Notes under the pieces: model-generated
What the model was told of the DNA's origin: nothing
Seen by the model: only the letters and a program-made list of their open reading frames with translations
Database searches by the model: none
Program-made: the position numbers and the translations under genes
DNA from: JAGQRJ01 sp041402045
GTDB lineage: Bacteria; Planctomycetota; J058
DNA: 63,067 bases
Direction of reading: 5' to 3'
NCBI GenBank assembly: GCA_041402045.1
Contig: JAWKSZ010000046.1
Coordinates: 1 to 63,067, forward strand
Shown here: positions 42,597-52,281 of the stretch, in pieces
Position numbering within the stretch: the first letter of the stretch is position 1
Layout: each line of letters starts with the position of its first letter

Positions 42597-44839
42597 GTGA
42601 GCCTGGACGACCTCGGTCGCCGCCTGCGCGCTCAGCGCCGGGCCCGCGTCGCTGCGGGCGCGCGCCAGCGCCAGCCGCGGGCGGCGCGGGGACCTTCGCG
42701 GCGCGGCTGCGCGCCCGCCGGCGCGAACTCGACGGCCTCGACGCCGTCGACGCTCCCGCCGACGCCGCCCCCTCCACCCTGTCGCCCTGCACCGGCCCCG
42801 CGCCGCTCCCTACCGGCGCGCCGCCGTTGGCTGAGCCCCCGCCCGCCCTCGCCGCGCAGCTCGCGCGCCTCGATCCGGAGCAACGCACCGCCGTGCTCAG
42901 CGAGGCGCCCACGACCCTGGTCCAGGCGCAGGTGGGGAGCGGCAAGACCACGGTCCTCGTGCACAAGCTGCTCGTGGCCCTGGCGCAGGGCGCGGCCCCG
43001 GACCGGGTCGCGGTCCTGACCTTCACCACCCACGCCGCCCGCGAGCTGCGTCAGCGGGTGGCCGCCGAGCTGGGGTCCGAGGTCGCGCGGGACCTGCGCT
43101 ACCTGGGCACCTTCCACGCGGTGGCGCTGGCGATCCTGCGCGAGCGCCGCGAGCGGGTGGCGGTGATCGACCCCGAGTCCCGCGAGGACGTGTGGCGCGA
43201 GCTGATCGCCGAATACGGGCTGCGGGTGTGCTACCGCAAGCGGCTCGAGAAGCGGCTGGTGGCCCTCGACCGCGGGCGCAGCCGGTTCGGGGCCATGAAG
43301 CGCAAGGACGACCTCGAGCGCCTGGACGAGCTCTACCGCGCGCACAAGCGGGCCCATGGGCTCTACGACTTCGACGACCTGATCCGCGAGGCGCGCCAGG
43401 AGCTCCAGGAGCGCCCGCTGACGCCGGGGCTGGAGTGGCTCCTGGTCGACGAGCTGCAGGACACGAACCTCGAGCAGCTGCGCTTCCTGCAGAGCCTGGC
43501 GCCCGGGGCGACGACGCGGTGGTTCGCGGTGGGCGACCCGAACCAGGTGATCTACTCCTGGCGCGGCAACACCCCGCAGGCCTTCGTGCAGCTCGGGCGA
43601 CGGCCAGGCGCGGTCGCGGTCGAGCTCCCGAGCAACTACCGCAGCACGGCCACGATCCTGGACGAGGCCGAGCACGTGCTCCCCGGTCGGCGCCTGGTCG
43701 CGACCCGGGACGCGGGGGCGCCGGTGCGGCTGGTGGTGCACCACGACGCGGTGAGCGAGGCGCGCTACCTGGCCCAGCGGATCCCCGAGCTGGTGGGCGA
43801 CGCCTGGCGCGAGGCGGCGGTCCTGGCCCGCACCCGGCGTCAGCTCGCGAGCCTGGAGCTCGCGCTCAGGGCCCAGGGCCTCCCGGTGCTCGCGCCGCCG
43901 GCGGGGCCGAGCCTCGCCGTGCGCTGGGTGCGGCGCCTGCTCTCGAGCGCGCTCGAGCAAGCCCGCGGCGTGAGCCAGCTCCTGGCCGACGTGGACTACG
44001 GCCTCGTGCCCCCGGCGTTGGTGCGCCAGGCGCCGCGCGGCACCTGGAGCGAGCTCCTCGAGCACCTGCGCCGCAAGCGGGTCAAGCGCCTGGCTCCAGC
44101 GGAGCAGGGCGCGCTCGTGCGCGCGATCCGCTTCTGCGCGCGGCTGCCCGAGCTCGGTCCGCGCCTGGCCCAGGACGTCCCCAGCGCGCGGGGGCTGATC
44201 GAGGAGCTCGAGCTGGAGCAGGCGCTGGGTCGCACCCGCTCGCGCTTCGCCGAGGACCTGCGCCAGGTCGAGGCGGCCCTCGAGGTGTGGCTGGCCGCGG
44301 CCCGGGACGCGGCGCCCGGTCAGCGCGGCGCGGCCCTGGCGCGCACCCTGCGCAAGGACCCCAGCGCCCGCAGCCGCGCGCTGAGCGACGGCGCGGGGAT
44401 CCAGCTCCTGACCTTCCACGCCGCCAAGGGCCTCGAGTTTCGGCACCTGTTCTTGAGCGGGCTCAACGAGGGCCTGGTGCCCCTCGCGCGCAGCGAGCAC
44501 GACCTGGCCGAGCTGCGCGAGGAGCGCCGCCTGTTCTACGTGGCGCTGACCCGGGCCAAGGACACCCTCGAGCTCTCCTACCACCGCCAGCCCGACCGCC
44601 CGGACGTCCTCGGCGAGCCCAGCCCGTTCCTGGCCGAGGTCTCGACCGTGGCCCCCGACCTCGCGCGCCCCGAGCCCGCCGCGGAGCCCTTCCCGCAGGG
44701 CGCCCAGGTCCGCCACCCTCGCTACGGCGCAGGCGAGGTCGTGGCCACCGCCCCTCGCCTCCGGGTGCGCTTCCCCAGCGGCGAGCGCACCTTCCTCCCC
44801 CAGCTCGCCAGCGCGACCCTGACCCTCGCCTCCTCCTGA
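42597..44839 (+). CDS. UvrD/PcrA-type superfamily 1 helicase (probable N-terminal frameshift)
   Basis: Motifs are in order: Q-loop and Walker A (QAQVGSGKTTVLVHKLL), Ia (LTFTTHAARELRQR), YDFDDLI, Walker B (LLVDELQDT), GDPNQVIYSWRG, LPSNYRST, TFHAAKGLEFRHLFLSGLNE, and REERRLFYVALTRAKDTLEL. The C-terminus is a PcrA-like tudor segment (VRHPRYGAGEVVA). It unwinds DNA 3'-5' in repair or replication. The GTG at 42597 begins a sensible helix (SLDDLGRRLRAQRRARVAAG), but the helicase frame only joins after about 42690 (GTFAARLRARRRELDGLD). A one-base shift in the GCGCGGGGA run is likely. Otherwise the start lies inside the repeat array at 42533. Confidence 0.85.
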
Positions 44840-44919
44840 GCTCGGGCTCCGCGGGCTGGGCTTCCGCGGAGCGGACCCCTCGAGCGCCCGAACGACGCGG
44901 CCTCGACCCTGGCGCAGCC

Positions 44920-45816
44920 TCAGCCGGGGAGGAAGGCGAACGTCAGGTCCGCGACCACCTCGACATGCTCGCCGGAGGTGAGGTCGAACGCTCGGCCGGT
45001 CTTGGCGGCGGGACGCTCGAGCCCCGTCACCGTGGCGAAGCCGAGGCCGAGCACGAAGTAGAGGTCGCTCCACGCCGCGTCGGTGAGCTCCCCCGTCCTC
45101 GCCGTCACTGTCGGAACGGTCTCCAGCCGGTAGGCGTCGGCGAGGGCCAGCTCGGCGAAGTCGAGGGGAGTTGAAGGAGGGCCGAGCACGACCTCTACCA
45201 CGACTCCCGCGTACTCCGCGAGGAAGGCGATCTGCTCTGCGGGCCGGACCTCCAGAGTGAGCTCGGCGACCAGCGTCCGTGGCTCGCTAGGTCCGCCTGC
45301 GACCGTCGCCTCGAACCGCAGCCGCCCTCCGGTTGAGAGCACGAGGCGTGCCGGGTGGATCAGGAACGGGCCCAGGTTGGCCAGGAAGAACCGGCGGAAC
45401 TCTTGATCTCGCCCTGGGGGCAGCAGCTCCTCCCCGCGGACGGCCAGCGAGAGGTCGGCGCGGGTCCGCCGGAGCCGGGGCGATAGCTCCGTCGCCACCT
45501 CGGCGTCCGGCTGCGCGGGGGCCATCCACGGATCGCACAGGAAGCGCACGCCCGGTTGGGCAGCCCTGCAGGCGTCCAACCCCTCCGTGTCGCCCGGGGC
45601 CGAGATCATGTCCCCAGGACCCGCAGGCTCGCGCACCGGGACGTAGAGGAACCGGTCCGAGGTCGGCCAGCCGGGGACGGGGCCGACGCGCAGGATCTGT
45701 ACGGGGTCGGACAAGCGGCCTCCCACTTCGATCCTGACAGGGTAGCCGCAGACTCGCGCTGCGCACCCGAGCGCAACGACCCTCAGCGGAGCGAGCCGCT
45801 CAGGCCTCCGCAGCAC
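44920..45816 (-). CDS. hypothetical protein next to IS insertion (298 residues, start uncertain)
   Basis: No family is recognised. It has beta-rich stretches (RLRFEATVAGGPSEPRTLVA, LTLEVRPAEQIAFLAEYAG) and a C-terminus with an FDLTSGEHVEVVADLTFAF pattern. The GTG at 45816 lies only eight bases inside the left end of the IS1182-type element, and no good ribosome-binding site is seen. The original 5' end may have been displaced by the insertion. Downstream it converges with the UvrD-like gene. Confidence 0.5.
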   Translation of the reverse strand: MLRRPERLAPLRVVALGCAARVCGYPVRIEVGGRLSDPVQILRVGPVPGWPTSDRFLYVPVREPAGPGDMISAPGDTEGLDACRAAQPGVRFLCDPWMAPAQPDAEVATELSPRLRRTRADLSLAVRGEELLPPGRDQEFRRFFLANLGPFLIHPARLVLSTGGRLRFEATVAGGPSEPRTLVAELTLEVRPAEQIAFLAEYAGVVVEVVLGPPSTPLDFAELALADAYRLETVPTVTARTGELTDAAWSDLYFVLGLGFATVTGLERPAAKTGRAFDLTSGEHVEVVADLTFAFLPG

Positions 45817-45823
45817 GCCCGTA

Positions 45824-47449
45824 GGGCCTGTCCGGCGAATCGGCGTAAGCCCAGGAAGTTGGTCGTAGCCTCCGGATACTTTGAGTTCGGAGGTTTGCAG
45901 TGCCGCGCAATTTCCGTCGTGAAGAGCGAGACCAGGTCTGGCTGTTCCCTCCGTCGATCGACGACTACCTGCCCGCCGATCACGAAGCCCGGTTCGTACG
46001 CGAAGTGATCGCCCAGATCGACTCCGAGGGAGGCCTTAAGCCGTTCTACGAGTCCTATCGCGAAGACGGGCGTGGAGGGAAGGCGTATCACCCCGTGACC
46101 ATGCTCACGATCCTGGTCTTCGCCTACACCCGGGGGATCACCAGCTCTCGCCGGATTCAGCGGGAATGTGTCGAGAACGTCGCGTTTCGCTTCCTCTCGG
46201 CGAACCAGGCACCCGACTTCCGCTCGATCGCCGACTTCCGCAAGCGGCACCTGGTGGCGTTCCAAAGCATGTTCCTGAAGGTGCTGCAGCTCTGCGACAA
46301 GGCAGGCCTCGTGGGACATAAGCGGGGAGCGGTCGACGGGAGACGGGTCCAGGGGAACGCCTCCCTCGACAGGACTTTCACGGAGGAGACCTTGAGCAAG
46401 GAACTCGACAAGCTCGCGCAAGAGATTCTGGAGGAGGCAGAGCGTGTCGACCGTGAGGAGGACGCGGCCCAAGGTGACGACAACGACCACTTCCTGCCTC
46501 CGCACCTCCGAACCCGCGAGGGCCGTAAGGCGGCGATAGAGAAGGCGCTGGCCGAACTGGACGACAGAAAGAAGGAGAAGCAGAAGAAACACGAGGAGCG
46601 GCTCGAGAAGCGCAAGGCGCAGGAGGCACACGCAGGCCACAAGAAGCCGGGGACTCCGCCCGAGCAGCCCGACGTCGGGAAGACCAAGCGCAAGAAGCCC
46701 ATGCGGGTCAACACGACTGACCCTGAGAGCCGGCTCATGAAGAGCCGCAAGGGATTCAAGCAGGGCTACAACGGTCAGATCATGGCGGACGAGAAGCGCG
46801 GAGTGATCACCGCGTGCTTCGTCACACAGGCCGAGAACGACCAGAGGCAACTCAAGCCAGCTTTGATCCAGGCACAGGAGAACGTGGGCAAGCTGCCGAA
46901 AGAGATCGTGGCCGACGCCGGCTACTGGACCCTTGCCAATGCGGAGCTCTGCGAATTCGAAGACTCTGAGCTCTATATCGCGACCACGAAGGACAGCAAG
47001 CAACGCACGACGGCAATGCGCGCGGAAGCCCCCAAGGGCAGGATCCCCAAGAGCGCCAGCGCGCGCGAGCGCATGGACCGCAAGCTCGCCACGAAGCGAG
47101 GTAAGGAGGCCTACCGCAGGCGGGGGCAGATCGCAGAGACACCCTTCGCGGCCATGGTGAACCTCGGCCTGAGTCGCTTCAGTCTGCGAGGCCTCACCGC
47201 AGTCGCGGGCGAGTGGAACCTCTGGTGCACCGTTTTGAACCTCAGGAAGCTCTGGCGATACGCCCCACAGGTCGCAATGGGCTAAGCGACCGGAAGGCGG
47301 CCTGCTGCCGGGCTCCGTCGACGCCTAAGGTCGGCTCAGCGCGCTCACTTGGGCGGAGCGCTGATCAAACGAAGCAACCAACCTGACCGAAGGTCGCGAG
47401 CCGCGGGGTCAGGCTTGGTTTGTTTGCCACCGATTCGCCAGACACGCCC
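45824..47449 (+). mobile_element. IS1182-type insertion sequence, 1626 bp
   Basis: The left end GGGCCTGTCCGGCGAATCGG and the reverse complement of the right end GGGCGTGTCTGGCGAATCGG match at 18 of 20 positions. Both sides are flanked by CGTA (45820-45823 and 47450-47453), a 4-bp target duplication. One intact transposase gene lies inside. Removing the element joins GCACGCCCGTA to GGGGAGCAGC, regenerating the start of a GTAGGGG-hairpin repeat. Base composition inside is lower in GC than its flanks, which suggests recent arrival. Confidence 0.9.
45900..47285 (+). CDS. IS1182-family DDE transposase, intact
   Basis: This 461-residue protein has the N-terminal DUF772-type domain (LFPPSIDDYLPADHEARFVR, YHPVTMLTILVFAYTRGI, PDFRSIADFRKRHL). 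The DDE residues lie in VDGRRVQGNAS (first Asp), IVADAGYWT (second Asp) and AETPFAAMVNLGLSRFSLRG (Glu). A charged coiled-coil insert (about residues 160-270) is Lys/Glu-rich. The GTG at 45900 has GGAGG upstream. It has no frameshift and no stop, so the element could be active. Confidence 0.95.
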   Translation: MPRNFRREERDQVWLFPPSIDDYLPADHEARFVREVIAQIDSEGGLKPFYESYREDGRGGKAYHPVTMLTILVFAYTRGITSSRRIQRECVENVAFRFLSANQAPDFRSIADFRKRHLVAFQSMFLKVLQLCDKAGLVGHKRGAVDGRRVQGNASLDRTFTEETLSKELDKLAQEILEEAERVDREEDAAQGDDNDHFLPPHLRTREGRKAAIEKALAELDDRKKEKQKKHEERLEKRKAQEAHAGHKKPGTPPEQPDVGKTKRKKPMRVNTTDPESRLMKSRKGFKQGYNGQIMADEKRGVITACFVTQAENDQRQLKPALIQAQENVGKLPKEIVADAGYWTLANAELCEFEDSELYIATTKDSKQRTTAMRAEAPKGRIPKSASARERMDRKLATKRGKEAYRRRGQIAETPFAAMVNLGLSRFSLRGLTAVAGEWNLWCTVLNLRKLWRYAPQVAMG

Positions 47450-47450
47450 C

Positions 47451-47494
47451 GTAGGGGAGCAGCTTGCTGCTCCCGGTGTGTGCGTCCGTCCACC
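47451..47494. repeat. solitary GTAGGGG-hairpin repeat copy interrupted at its edge by the IS
   Basis: GTAGG, then GGGAGCAGC-TT-GCTGCTCCC (9-bp perfect stem), then GGTGTGTGCGTCCGTCCACC. Head and tail are identical to the units at 41390-42302, but the stem sequence is quite different and still fully paired. The IS target CGTA overlaps its first bases. Confidence 0.75.
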
Positions 47495-47527
47495 GTCCGG
47501 AGAGGAGGGCGACGCAGCGCGCCCGCC

Positions 47528-48508
47528 CTACCGCAGCGCGAGCACGATCTTGCCGCGGGCGCGCCCCGACTCGCTGTATTCGTGGGCGGCGACGACCTCG
47601 TCGAGGGGCAGCACGCGGTCGACGATCGGACGGAGGGCGCCGGCCTCGACGCGGCGGCTCAGCTCGTCGAGGTTCGCCGCGCTGGCGCGGCGCAGGACGC
47701 TGGCGGCGCGGACGCCGCACAGGCGCGAGCCCAGGAGGAGCCCCAGCGTGTTCACGCCGACGGTGAGCGGGCCGAGGTAGGGGCCGTAGCGCTCGGTCGC
47801 CTCGGGGAGGCCGGACACGATCGTGCGCAGGTGGCCGCCGCGGCGCAGGGGGCGCTTGGCGTGGGACCAGTCGCCGAGGGCGTCGAGCACGAGGTCGACC
47901 CCCTCGAGGACGTCGGCGAAGTCCTGCTCGCGGTAGTCGATCACCTCGTCGGCGCCGAGCGTGCGGACCAGGTCGGCGTTGCGCGCGCTGCAGGTCGTGA
48001 TCACGTGCGCGCCGCGCTCCTTGGCGAGCTGGATCGCGAGGGTGCCCACGCCCCCCGAGCCCGCGAGGATCAGCGCGCGCTGCCCGGCGCGGAGCGGGGT
48101 GAGGCAGTCCCAGGCGGTCAGCCCCGCGAGGGGGATCCCGGCGGCCTGGGTGTGGCTGAGGCTCGGGGGCTTGAGCCCCACGTGGGCCTCCTCGACCACG
48201 GCCAGCTCGGCGTAGGTCCCGATCTGGCTGTGGTGGGGCGAGGCGTAGACCGCGTCCCCCGGCTTCAGGCGCTGGCACCTCTTGCCGACCTCGCGCACGA
48301 CCCCCGAGACGTCGAGGCCGAGGGTCAGGGGGAACGCCTTGCGCAGGATCCCGCGCATGGCGCCCGCGCGGATCTTGCAGTCGACGGGGTTCACGGAGGT
48401 GGCGTGGACCTCGATCAACACGTCCCGGGGCCCCGGGCGAGGCTCGGGGAGCTCCTCGACGCGCAGCTCCTCGGGGCCCCCGTAGGCGCGAATGCAAGCT
48501 GCCCTCAC
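47528..48508 (-). CDS. zinc-independent MDR-family NADPH:quinone oxidoreductase-like protein
   Basis: This 326-residue medium-chain reductase begins RAACIRAYGGPEELRVEELP and has VNPVDCKIRAG, GLDVSGVV, the nucleotide motif AGSGGVGTLAIQLAK, and the ending ARGKIVLALR. It lacks the structural zinc Cys lobe. It would reduce quinones or enones with NADPH in the cytoplasm. The GTG start has GGAGGAGG immediately upstream. Confidence 0.9.
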   Translation of the reverse strand: MRAACIRAYGGPEELRVEELPEPRPGPRDVLIEVHATSVNPVDCKIRAGAMRGILRKAFPLTLGLDVSGVVREVGKRCQRLKPGDAVYASPHHSQIGTYAELAVVEEAHVGLKPPSLSHTQAAGIPLAGLTAWDCLTPLRAGQRALILAGSGGVGTLAIQLAKERGAHVITTCSARNADLVRTLGADEVIDYREQDFADVLEGVDLVLDALGDWSHAKRPLRRGGHLRTIVSGLPEATERYGPYLGPLTVGVNTLGLLLGSRLCGVRAASVLRRASAANLDELSRRVEAGALRPIVDRVLPLDEVVAAHEYSESGRARGKIVLALR

Positions 48509-48552
48509 GGGACCTCCTCCGCGCTCACGGTCGCCCAGAGCGGGTCACGACG

Positions 48553-49368
48553 CTACTCCCCCACGGACTCCGCCACCGCCGCGCGGGCGCCGGCGCCGAG
48601 GTCGGACCGCAGCGCCCACGCCTCGAGCTCGGCGGCGCGCTCGCGCTCGACCAGCACGTCCACCGCCTGCTCGCCCGCCGTCGCGTCTCGCGCCAGCTCG
48701 GCCAGCGCCGCCAAGGCTCCCGCGTCCGGCGTGCCCGCGCGGGCGTGGACCCCCAGCAACCCGTCGCAGGCCGCGAGGCGCACGCTGGCGCGGGGGTCGG
48801 TGAGCCACCGTTCCAGCTCGGGGGCGACGGAGGCAGTCCCTCCGTCGGAGAGCGCGGCGCCCACGAAGGCGTGCAGCTCGGGGTCGTCGGGCTCGAAGCC
48901 CCAGGGCAGGAGCGCGTCGAGCTCGACCCCGGCCTCGAGCGCGCGGGCGAGCGCCTCGAGGCGCAGCAGCGGGTGCGCGGTGGCGCGGGCCAGTTCGAGC
49001 AGCCGGCGCGGGTCGTCGCTCGCGCCCTCGAGGGCGTCGACCTCCTCCTCGCGGGGCTCGGCGAACCGACGTTGTACGGGGGGCGCGGGAGGAGCGACGT
49101 CCGTCGTCCGCGCCGCGGGCTCGGCGCCAGCTGTCCGCGCCGGCGCGCGCTCGGGGGCCGTCTCCACGCCCGACCCGAGCGCCACGCCTCGAGCGAGAGG
49201 CGGGGACGCGTCCCCTGGCTCGACGAGACCCGCCGTCCCACCCGCCGCCACGGCGCGCACGGACGCAGCGCCCGCCGCCGTCGCGGGCCGCGCGACCGAC
49301 CGTGGGACGAGGGCCAGGCCCGCGAGCACGCCGAGGGGCGCGACCAGGAGCAGCGCGCGCGCGTTCAC
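48553..49368 (-). CDS. membrane-anchored HEAT-like repeat protein
   Basis: The GTG at 49368 overlaps the stop of the polysaccharide-lyase-like gene (GTGA). It gives a single N-terminal hydrophobic segment (ALLLVAPLGVLAGLALV), then an Ala/Pro/Arg-rich spacer, then helical repeats from about residue 110 (PHPLLRLEALARALEAGVEL-like, ASVRLAACDGLLGVHARAG, GARAAVAESV). It has 271 residues. It is co-translated with the lyase-like protein, so it may be its envelope partner. Confidence 0.7.
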   Translation of the reverse strand: MNARALLLVAPLGVLAGLALVPRSVARPATAAGAASVRAVAAGGTAGLVEPGDASPPLARGVALGSGVETAPERAPARTAGAEPAARTTDVAPPAPPVQRRFAEPREEEVDALEGASDDPRRLLELARATAHPLLRLEALARALEAGVELDALLPWGFEPDDPELHAFVGAALSDGGTASVAPELERWLTDPRASVRLAACDGLLGVHARAGTPDAGALAALAELARDATAGEQAVDVLVERERAAELEAWALRSDLGAGARAAVAESVGE

Positions 49369-51590
49369 GGGAGCGTCGTCGTCCCCGAGCCGGTGGCCCA
49401 CAGGACCTGACCCTGGCCGTTGACGAAGCTCACGATCGCGAGGGCCTGGCTGGTGCGCACCGCGCCCGCGCCGTTCTGGGCAGGGAAGGTCACGGTCTGG
49501 CCGCCGGGGTTGCTCACGATCACGTCGATCGCGCCGTCGACCTCGACCTGGAGCGCGATCGCGTCACCGACCGCGGTCCGGCTGCGGACGAGCGGGGCCG
49601 CGGCGCCGGGCTTGGCGACGGCGACCGCGGTCAGGAAACGCACCGTCTTCCCCCGGGCGGAGTACTCGATCGCCTCGTGGCCCGGGGCGCCGTCGCCGGT
49701 GCGGCTCTCGCGCACCGAGGTGCGCACGCTCAGCGCCGCGGTGCTCGCGCCGCCGACGGCGACCTCGCGCGCCTGCTGCTTGCTCTGGTAGCGCACCTGG
49801 AGCCCCGAGACCGTGAGCGGCCGGTTGTGCCGCGCGCCGGCGTTGGCCTGGACCTGGGTGGTGTAGGTCTTGGTCTTCTTGGCCGAGCAGCGGTCCTCGA
49901 CCACCAGGTAGCGCTGGTCGACCAGGGCCAGGGTGCGCTCGATCGTGGCCTTGCGGTAGCGGCTCTCGACCTCCGCCGAGCGCACGCGCGCGCCGGCCTG
50001 GGTCCGGGGCCCCAGCTTCAGGTGCGCGTCCTCGCCGCGGGCGCGCCAGGGCAGGACGCCCAGGGGCTGGTGCGCGGGCTTGGGGCCCTCGCCGTCGACG
50101 AGGACCAGGGAGCGGTGCTCGGCGCGGTTCGTCTTCGTGACCTGGGAGAAGCCGAAGTAGCCGGGGTCGATCGTGAGCGCCTCGCCGTGGGCGAAGAAGG
50201 TGTAGGCGCCGTTGTCGACGGACTCGTGGCCGGTGCCGTGGGTGCGCAGCTCGCCGTGCTGGGCCTGGACCAGCACGTGGGCGGCGTCGGGGCCCCAGTC
50301 GGTGCGCAGGACCGCGGCGCCCTGATCGGGCAGGAAGCGCGTCGGCTGGCGCCCGGGGTCGGGAGCGGTGGCCAGGTCCGCCGCCTGGAGCTGGGCGGGG
50401 GTGGGGTCGAAGGCGGCGAGCAGGAACGGCGAGCCGCCGAGGCCGACCTTGCTCTGGCGCACGTCCCACAGGCAGCGCGCGCGGTCGGCGGCGGAGCGCG
50501 CGCCGTCGGGGAGCTGGTTCGCGAAGTAGGCGGGGAGCGCGTCCAAGAACACCGTGGAGTTGTCCACCTGAGGGCGCTTGCCGTCCGGGCGGCGCAGGTC
50601 GATCGGCCAGGTCATGAGCTCGGCCAGGGTGTCGCTCCGCAGGAGCTTCACCCGCCCCGGCTCGCGGGAGAGCGTGCGCTCGTAGGCGTAGGCGTAGGGC
50701 AAGACCAGGTCCAGCGCGTAGCGGTAGTAGGAGCTGCCCTCGGCCCAGGCCCCGGTGCGCGCCTGGTGGCGCAGGTCGCTCCGGCGGCGGGTGGGGTGCG
50801 TGGTCCGCTCGGCGCGCTGCAGCCAGCCCTTGGGCCGGGTGTACCACGTCCCCGGCTTCCACCAGCGGTGGCGGTCGTAGGTGTTCAACGTCAGGGCGGC
50901 CACGCCCAGCGCGCTCGCCACCCGCAGGCTGTGGTTGTTGTTCTCGGGGTCGATCGTGAAGAACCACTGGCGCACGTCGCTGGCCAGGGCGACCAGTCGC
51001 CGCTCGCTGGATCCCAGCGAGCCGCGCCAGGCGGGGGGCAGGGCGGCGAGCAGGTCGTAGGCCACGCAGTGCTGGATCAAGGCGTCGGCCATGACGATCC
51101 CGCGGTTGATCACCCCGAACCCGCGCCAGCAGGGCCAGGCGTCGTACATGCCCTCGAGCGTCTGGCGCGCGAGGCCCGCGCGCTGGCGGACCCAGCCCTC
51201 GGGCGTCGCGTCCCCGGGGAGCTTGGGGAGCGGCAGCCAGGCCGGGTCGCAGCCCTGGGCGTAGAGCCAGGCGACCTGGGCCTGCGCCGCGGCGATCCGC
51301 CCGTTGCGCGTCTCCTGGGCGTAGAGCACGTTCCACTTGTCGGGCTTCGTCTTCCAGGCGAGGGCCCCGTGGGCGACCGGGGACCCGGTCTCGGCGAGCT
51401 GGCGCAGGGCGCGATACGCGCTGGCCCAGGGCTCTTGCTGGGCGTTGATCCGCGCGACCTGGCGCTGGGTGTGCGCGGCGTCGCGGCCGTCGAAGGTCAG
51501 CCGCGGGCGGTGGGTGACCTGGGGGTAGACCGCGCCGCCGGCCAGGGCCGGGGCGATCGCGAGCAGGCAGAGCAGAGGGATGGTTCGCAT
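49365..51590 (-). CDS. secreted heparinase II/III-like or alginate-lyase-type polysaccharide lyase
   Basis: Signal peptide IPLLCLLAIAPALAGG, then an alpha-toroid N-terminal half (DPENNNHSLRVASALGVAAL with an NNNH-type substrate motif, AWAEGSSYYRYALDLVLPY), then a C-terminal beta-sandwich (HGTGHESVDNGAYTFFAHGE, AEHRSLVLVDGEGP, RTLALVDQRYLVVEDR). This is the PL family 15/17/21-type architecture; the His and Tyr positions fit an eliminase. It has 741 residues and probably degrades uronic-acid polysaccharides outside the cytoplasm. The family match is by pattern only. Confidence 0.78.
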   Translation of the reverse strand: MRTIPLLCLLAIAPALAGGAVYPQVTHRPRLTFDGRDAAHTQRQVARINAQQEPWASAYRALRQLAETGSPVAHGALAWKTKPDKWNVLYAQETRNGRIAAAQAQVAWLYAQGCDPAWLPLPKLPGDATPEGWVRQRAGLARQTLEGMYDAWPCWRGFGVINRGIVMADALIQHCVAYDLLAALPPAWRGSLGSSERRLVALASDVRQWFFTIDPENNNHSLRVASALGVAALTLNTYDRHRWWKPGTWYTRPKGWLQRAERTTHPTRRRSDLRHQARTGAWAEGSSYYRYALDLVLPYAYAYERTLSREPGRVKLLRSDTLAELMTWPIDLRRPDGKRPQVDNSTVFLDALPAYFANQLPDGARSAADRARCLWDVRQSKVGLGGSPFLLAAFDPTPAQLQAADLATAPDPGRQPTRFLPDQGAAVLRTDWGPDAAHVLVQAQHGELRTHGTGHESVDNGAYTFFAHGEALTIDPGYFGFSQVTKTNRAEHRSLVLVDGEGPKPAHQPLGVLPWRARGEDAHLKLGPRTQAGARVRSAEVESRYRKATIERTLALVDQRYLVVEDRCSAKKTKTYTTQVQANAGARHNRPLTVSGLQVRYQSKQQAREVAVGGASTAALSVRTSVRESRTGDGAPGHEAIEYSARGKTVRFLTAVAVAKPGAAAPLVRSRTAVGDAIALQVEVDGAIDVIVSNPGGQTVTFPAQNGAGAVRTSQALAIVSFVNGQGQVLWATGSGTTTLP

Positions 51591-51744
51591 GCGCGAGGCG
51601 GGGCAACCCCCTCGCCCGGGGCGTAAGTCGTGCCGGCGTGGATATCCGCCAGGCCTTGGCGGTATCTCCTGGGAAGGCCGACACGCACGCTAGACAGCGG
51701 GACCTGGACCCTGCGGGGCCCCGGCGAGCGAGTAGAGTCGGCGT

Positions 51745-52281
51745 GTGAACTACTGTCCGGGCTGCGGGGCGGGGCTCGTGCGCGGCGTGCCCCCCGAGGA
51801 CACGCGCGAGCGCCACCTGTGCCAGGCGTGCGGGCTCGTCCACTACCTGAACCCCAAGGTGATCGTGGGGTCGGTGGCCACCGACGCCCAGGGGCGAATC
51901 CTGCTCTGTCGGCGCGCGATCGAGCCGCGCGCGGGCTACTGGACCCTGCCCGCGGGGTTCCTGGAGCTGGGCGAGACCACGCGCGAGGGCGCGCTGCGCG
52001 AGGCGCGGGAGGAGGCCCAGGCCGAGCTCGAGCTCCGCGGCGTCCTCGCGCTCTACGACCTGGACACGATCGGCCAGGTCCAGGTGTTCTACGCCGCGCG
52101 GCTCCTGGGGGAGGTCGCCCCCGGCCCCGAGAGCCTCGAGGTCGAGCTGTTCCGCTGGGAGGAGATCCCCTGGGACGCGCTGGCCTTCCCCAGCGTGCGC
52201 TGGGCCCTGCGCTACCACAAGCGGGTCGAGGGCCAGGCGGTCTACCCGCCCGACACCCGCTCCAAGAGCGGCCGGCGGTGA
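51745..52281 (+). CDS. NUDIX hydrolase with N-terminal zinc ribbon
   Basis: Residues 1-35 have a four-Cys ribbon (YCPGCGAGLV...CQACGLVHY), followed by a NUDIX domain with the box GFLELGETTREGALREAREE then A, close to GX5EX7REUXEE. This is the NudC-like or ADP-ribose-pyrophosphatase-like arrangement in which the ribbon precedes the fold. It would hydrolyse a nucleoside diphosphate derivative. The stop overlaps the next start (GTGA). Confidence 0.9.
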   Translation: MNYCPGCGAGLVRGVPPEDTRERHLCQACGLVHYLNPKVIVGSVATDAQGRILLCRRAIEPRAGYWTLPAGFLELGETTREGALREAREEAQAELELRGVLALYDLDTIGQVQVFYAARLLGEVAPGPESLEVELFRWEEIPWDALAFPSVRWALRYHKRVEGQAVYPPDTRSKSGRR

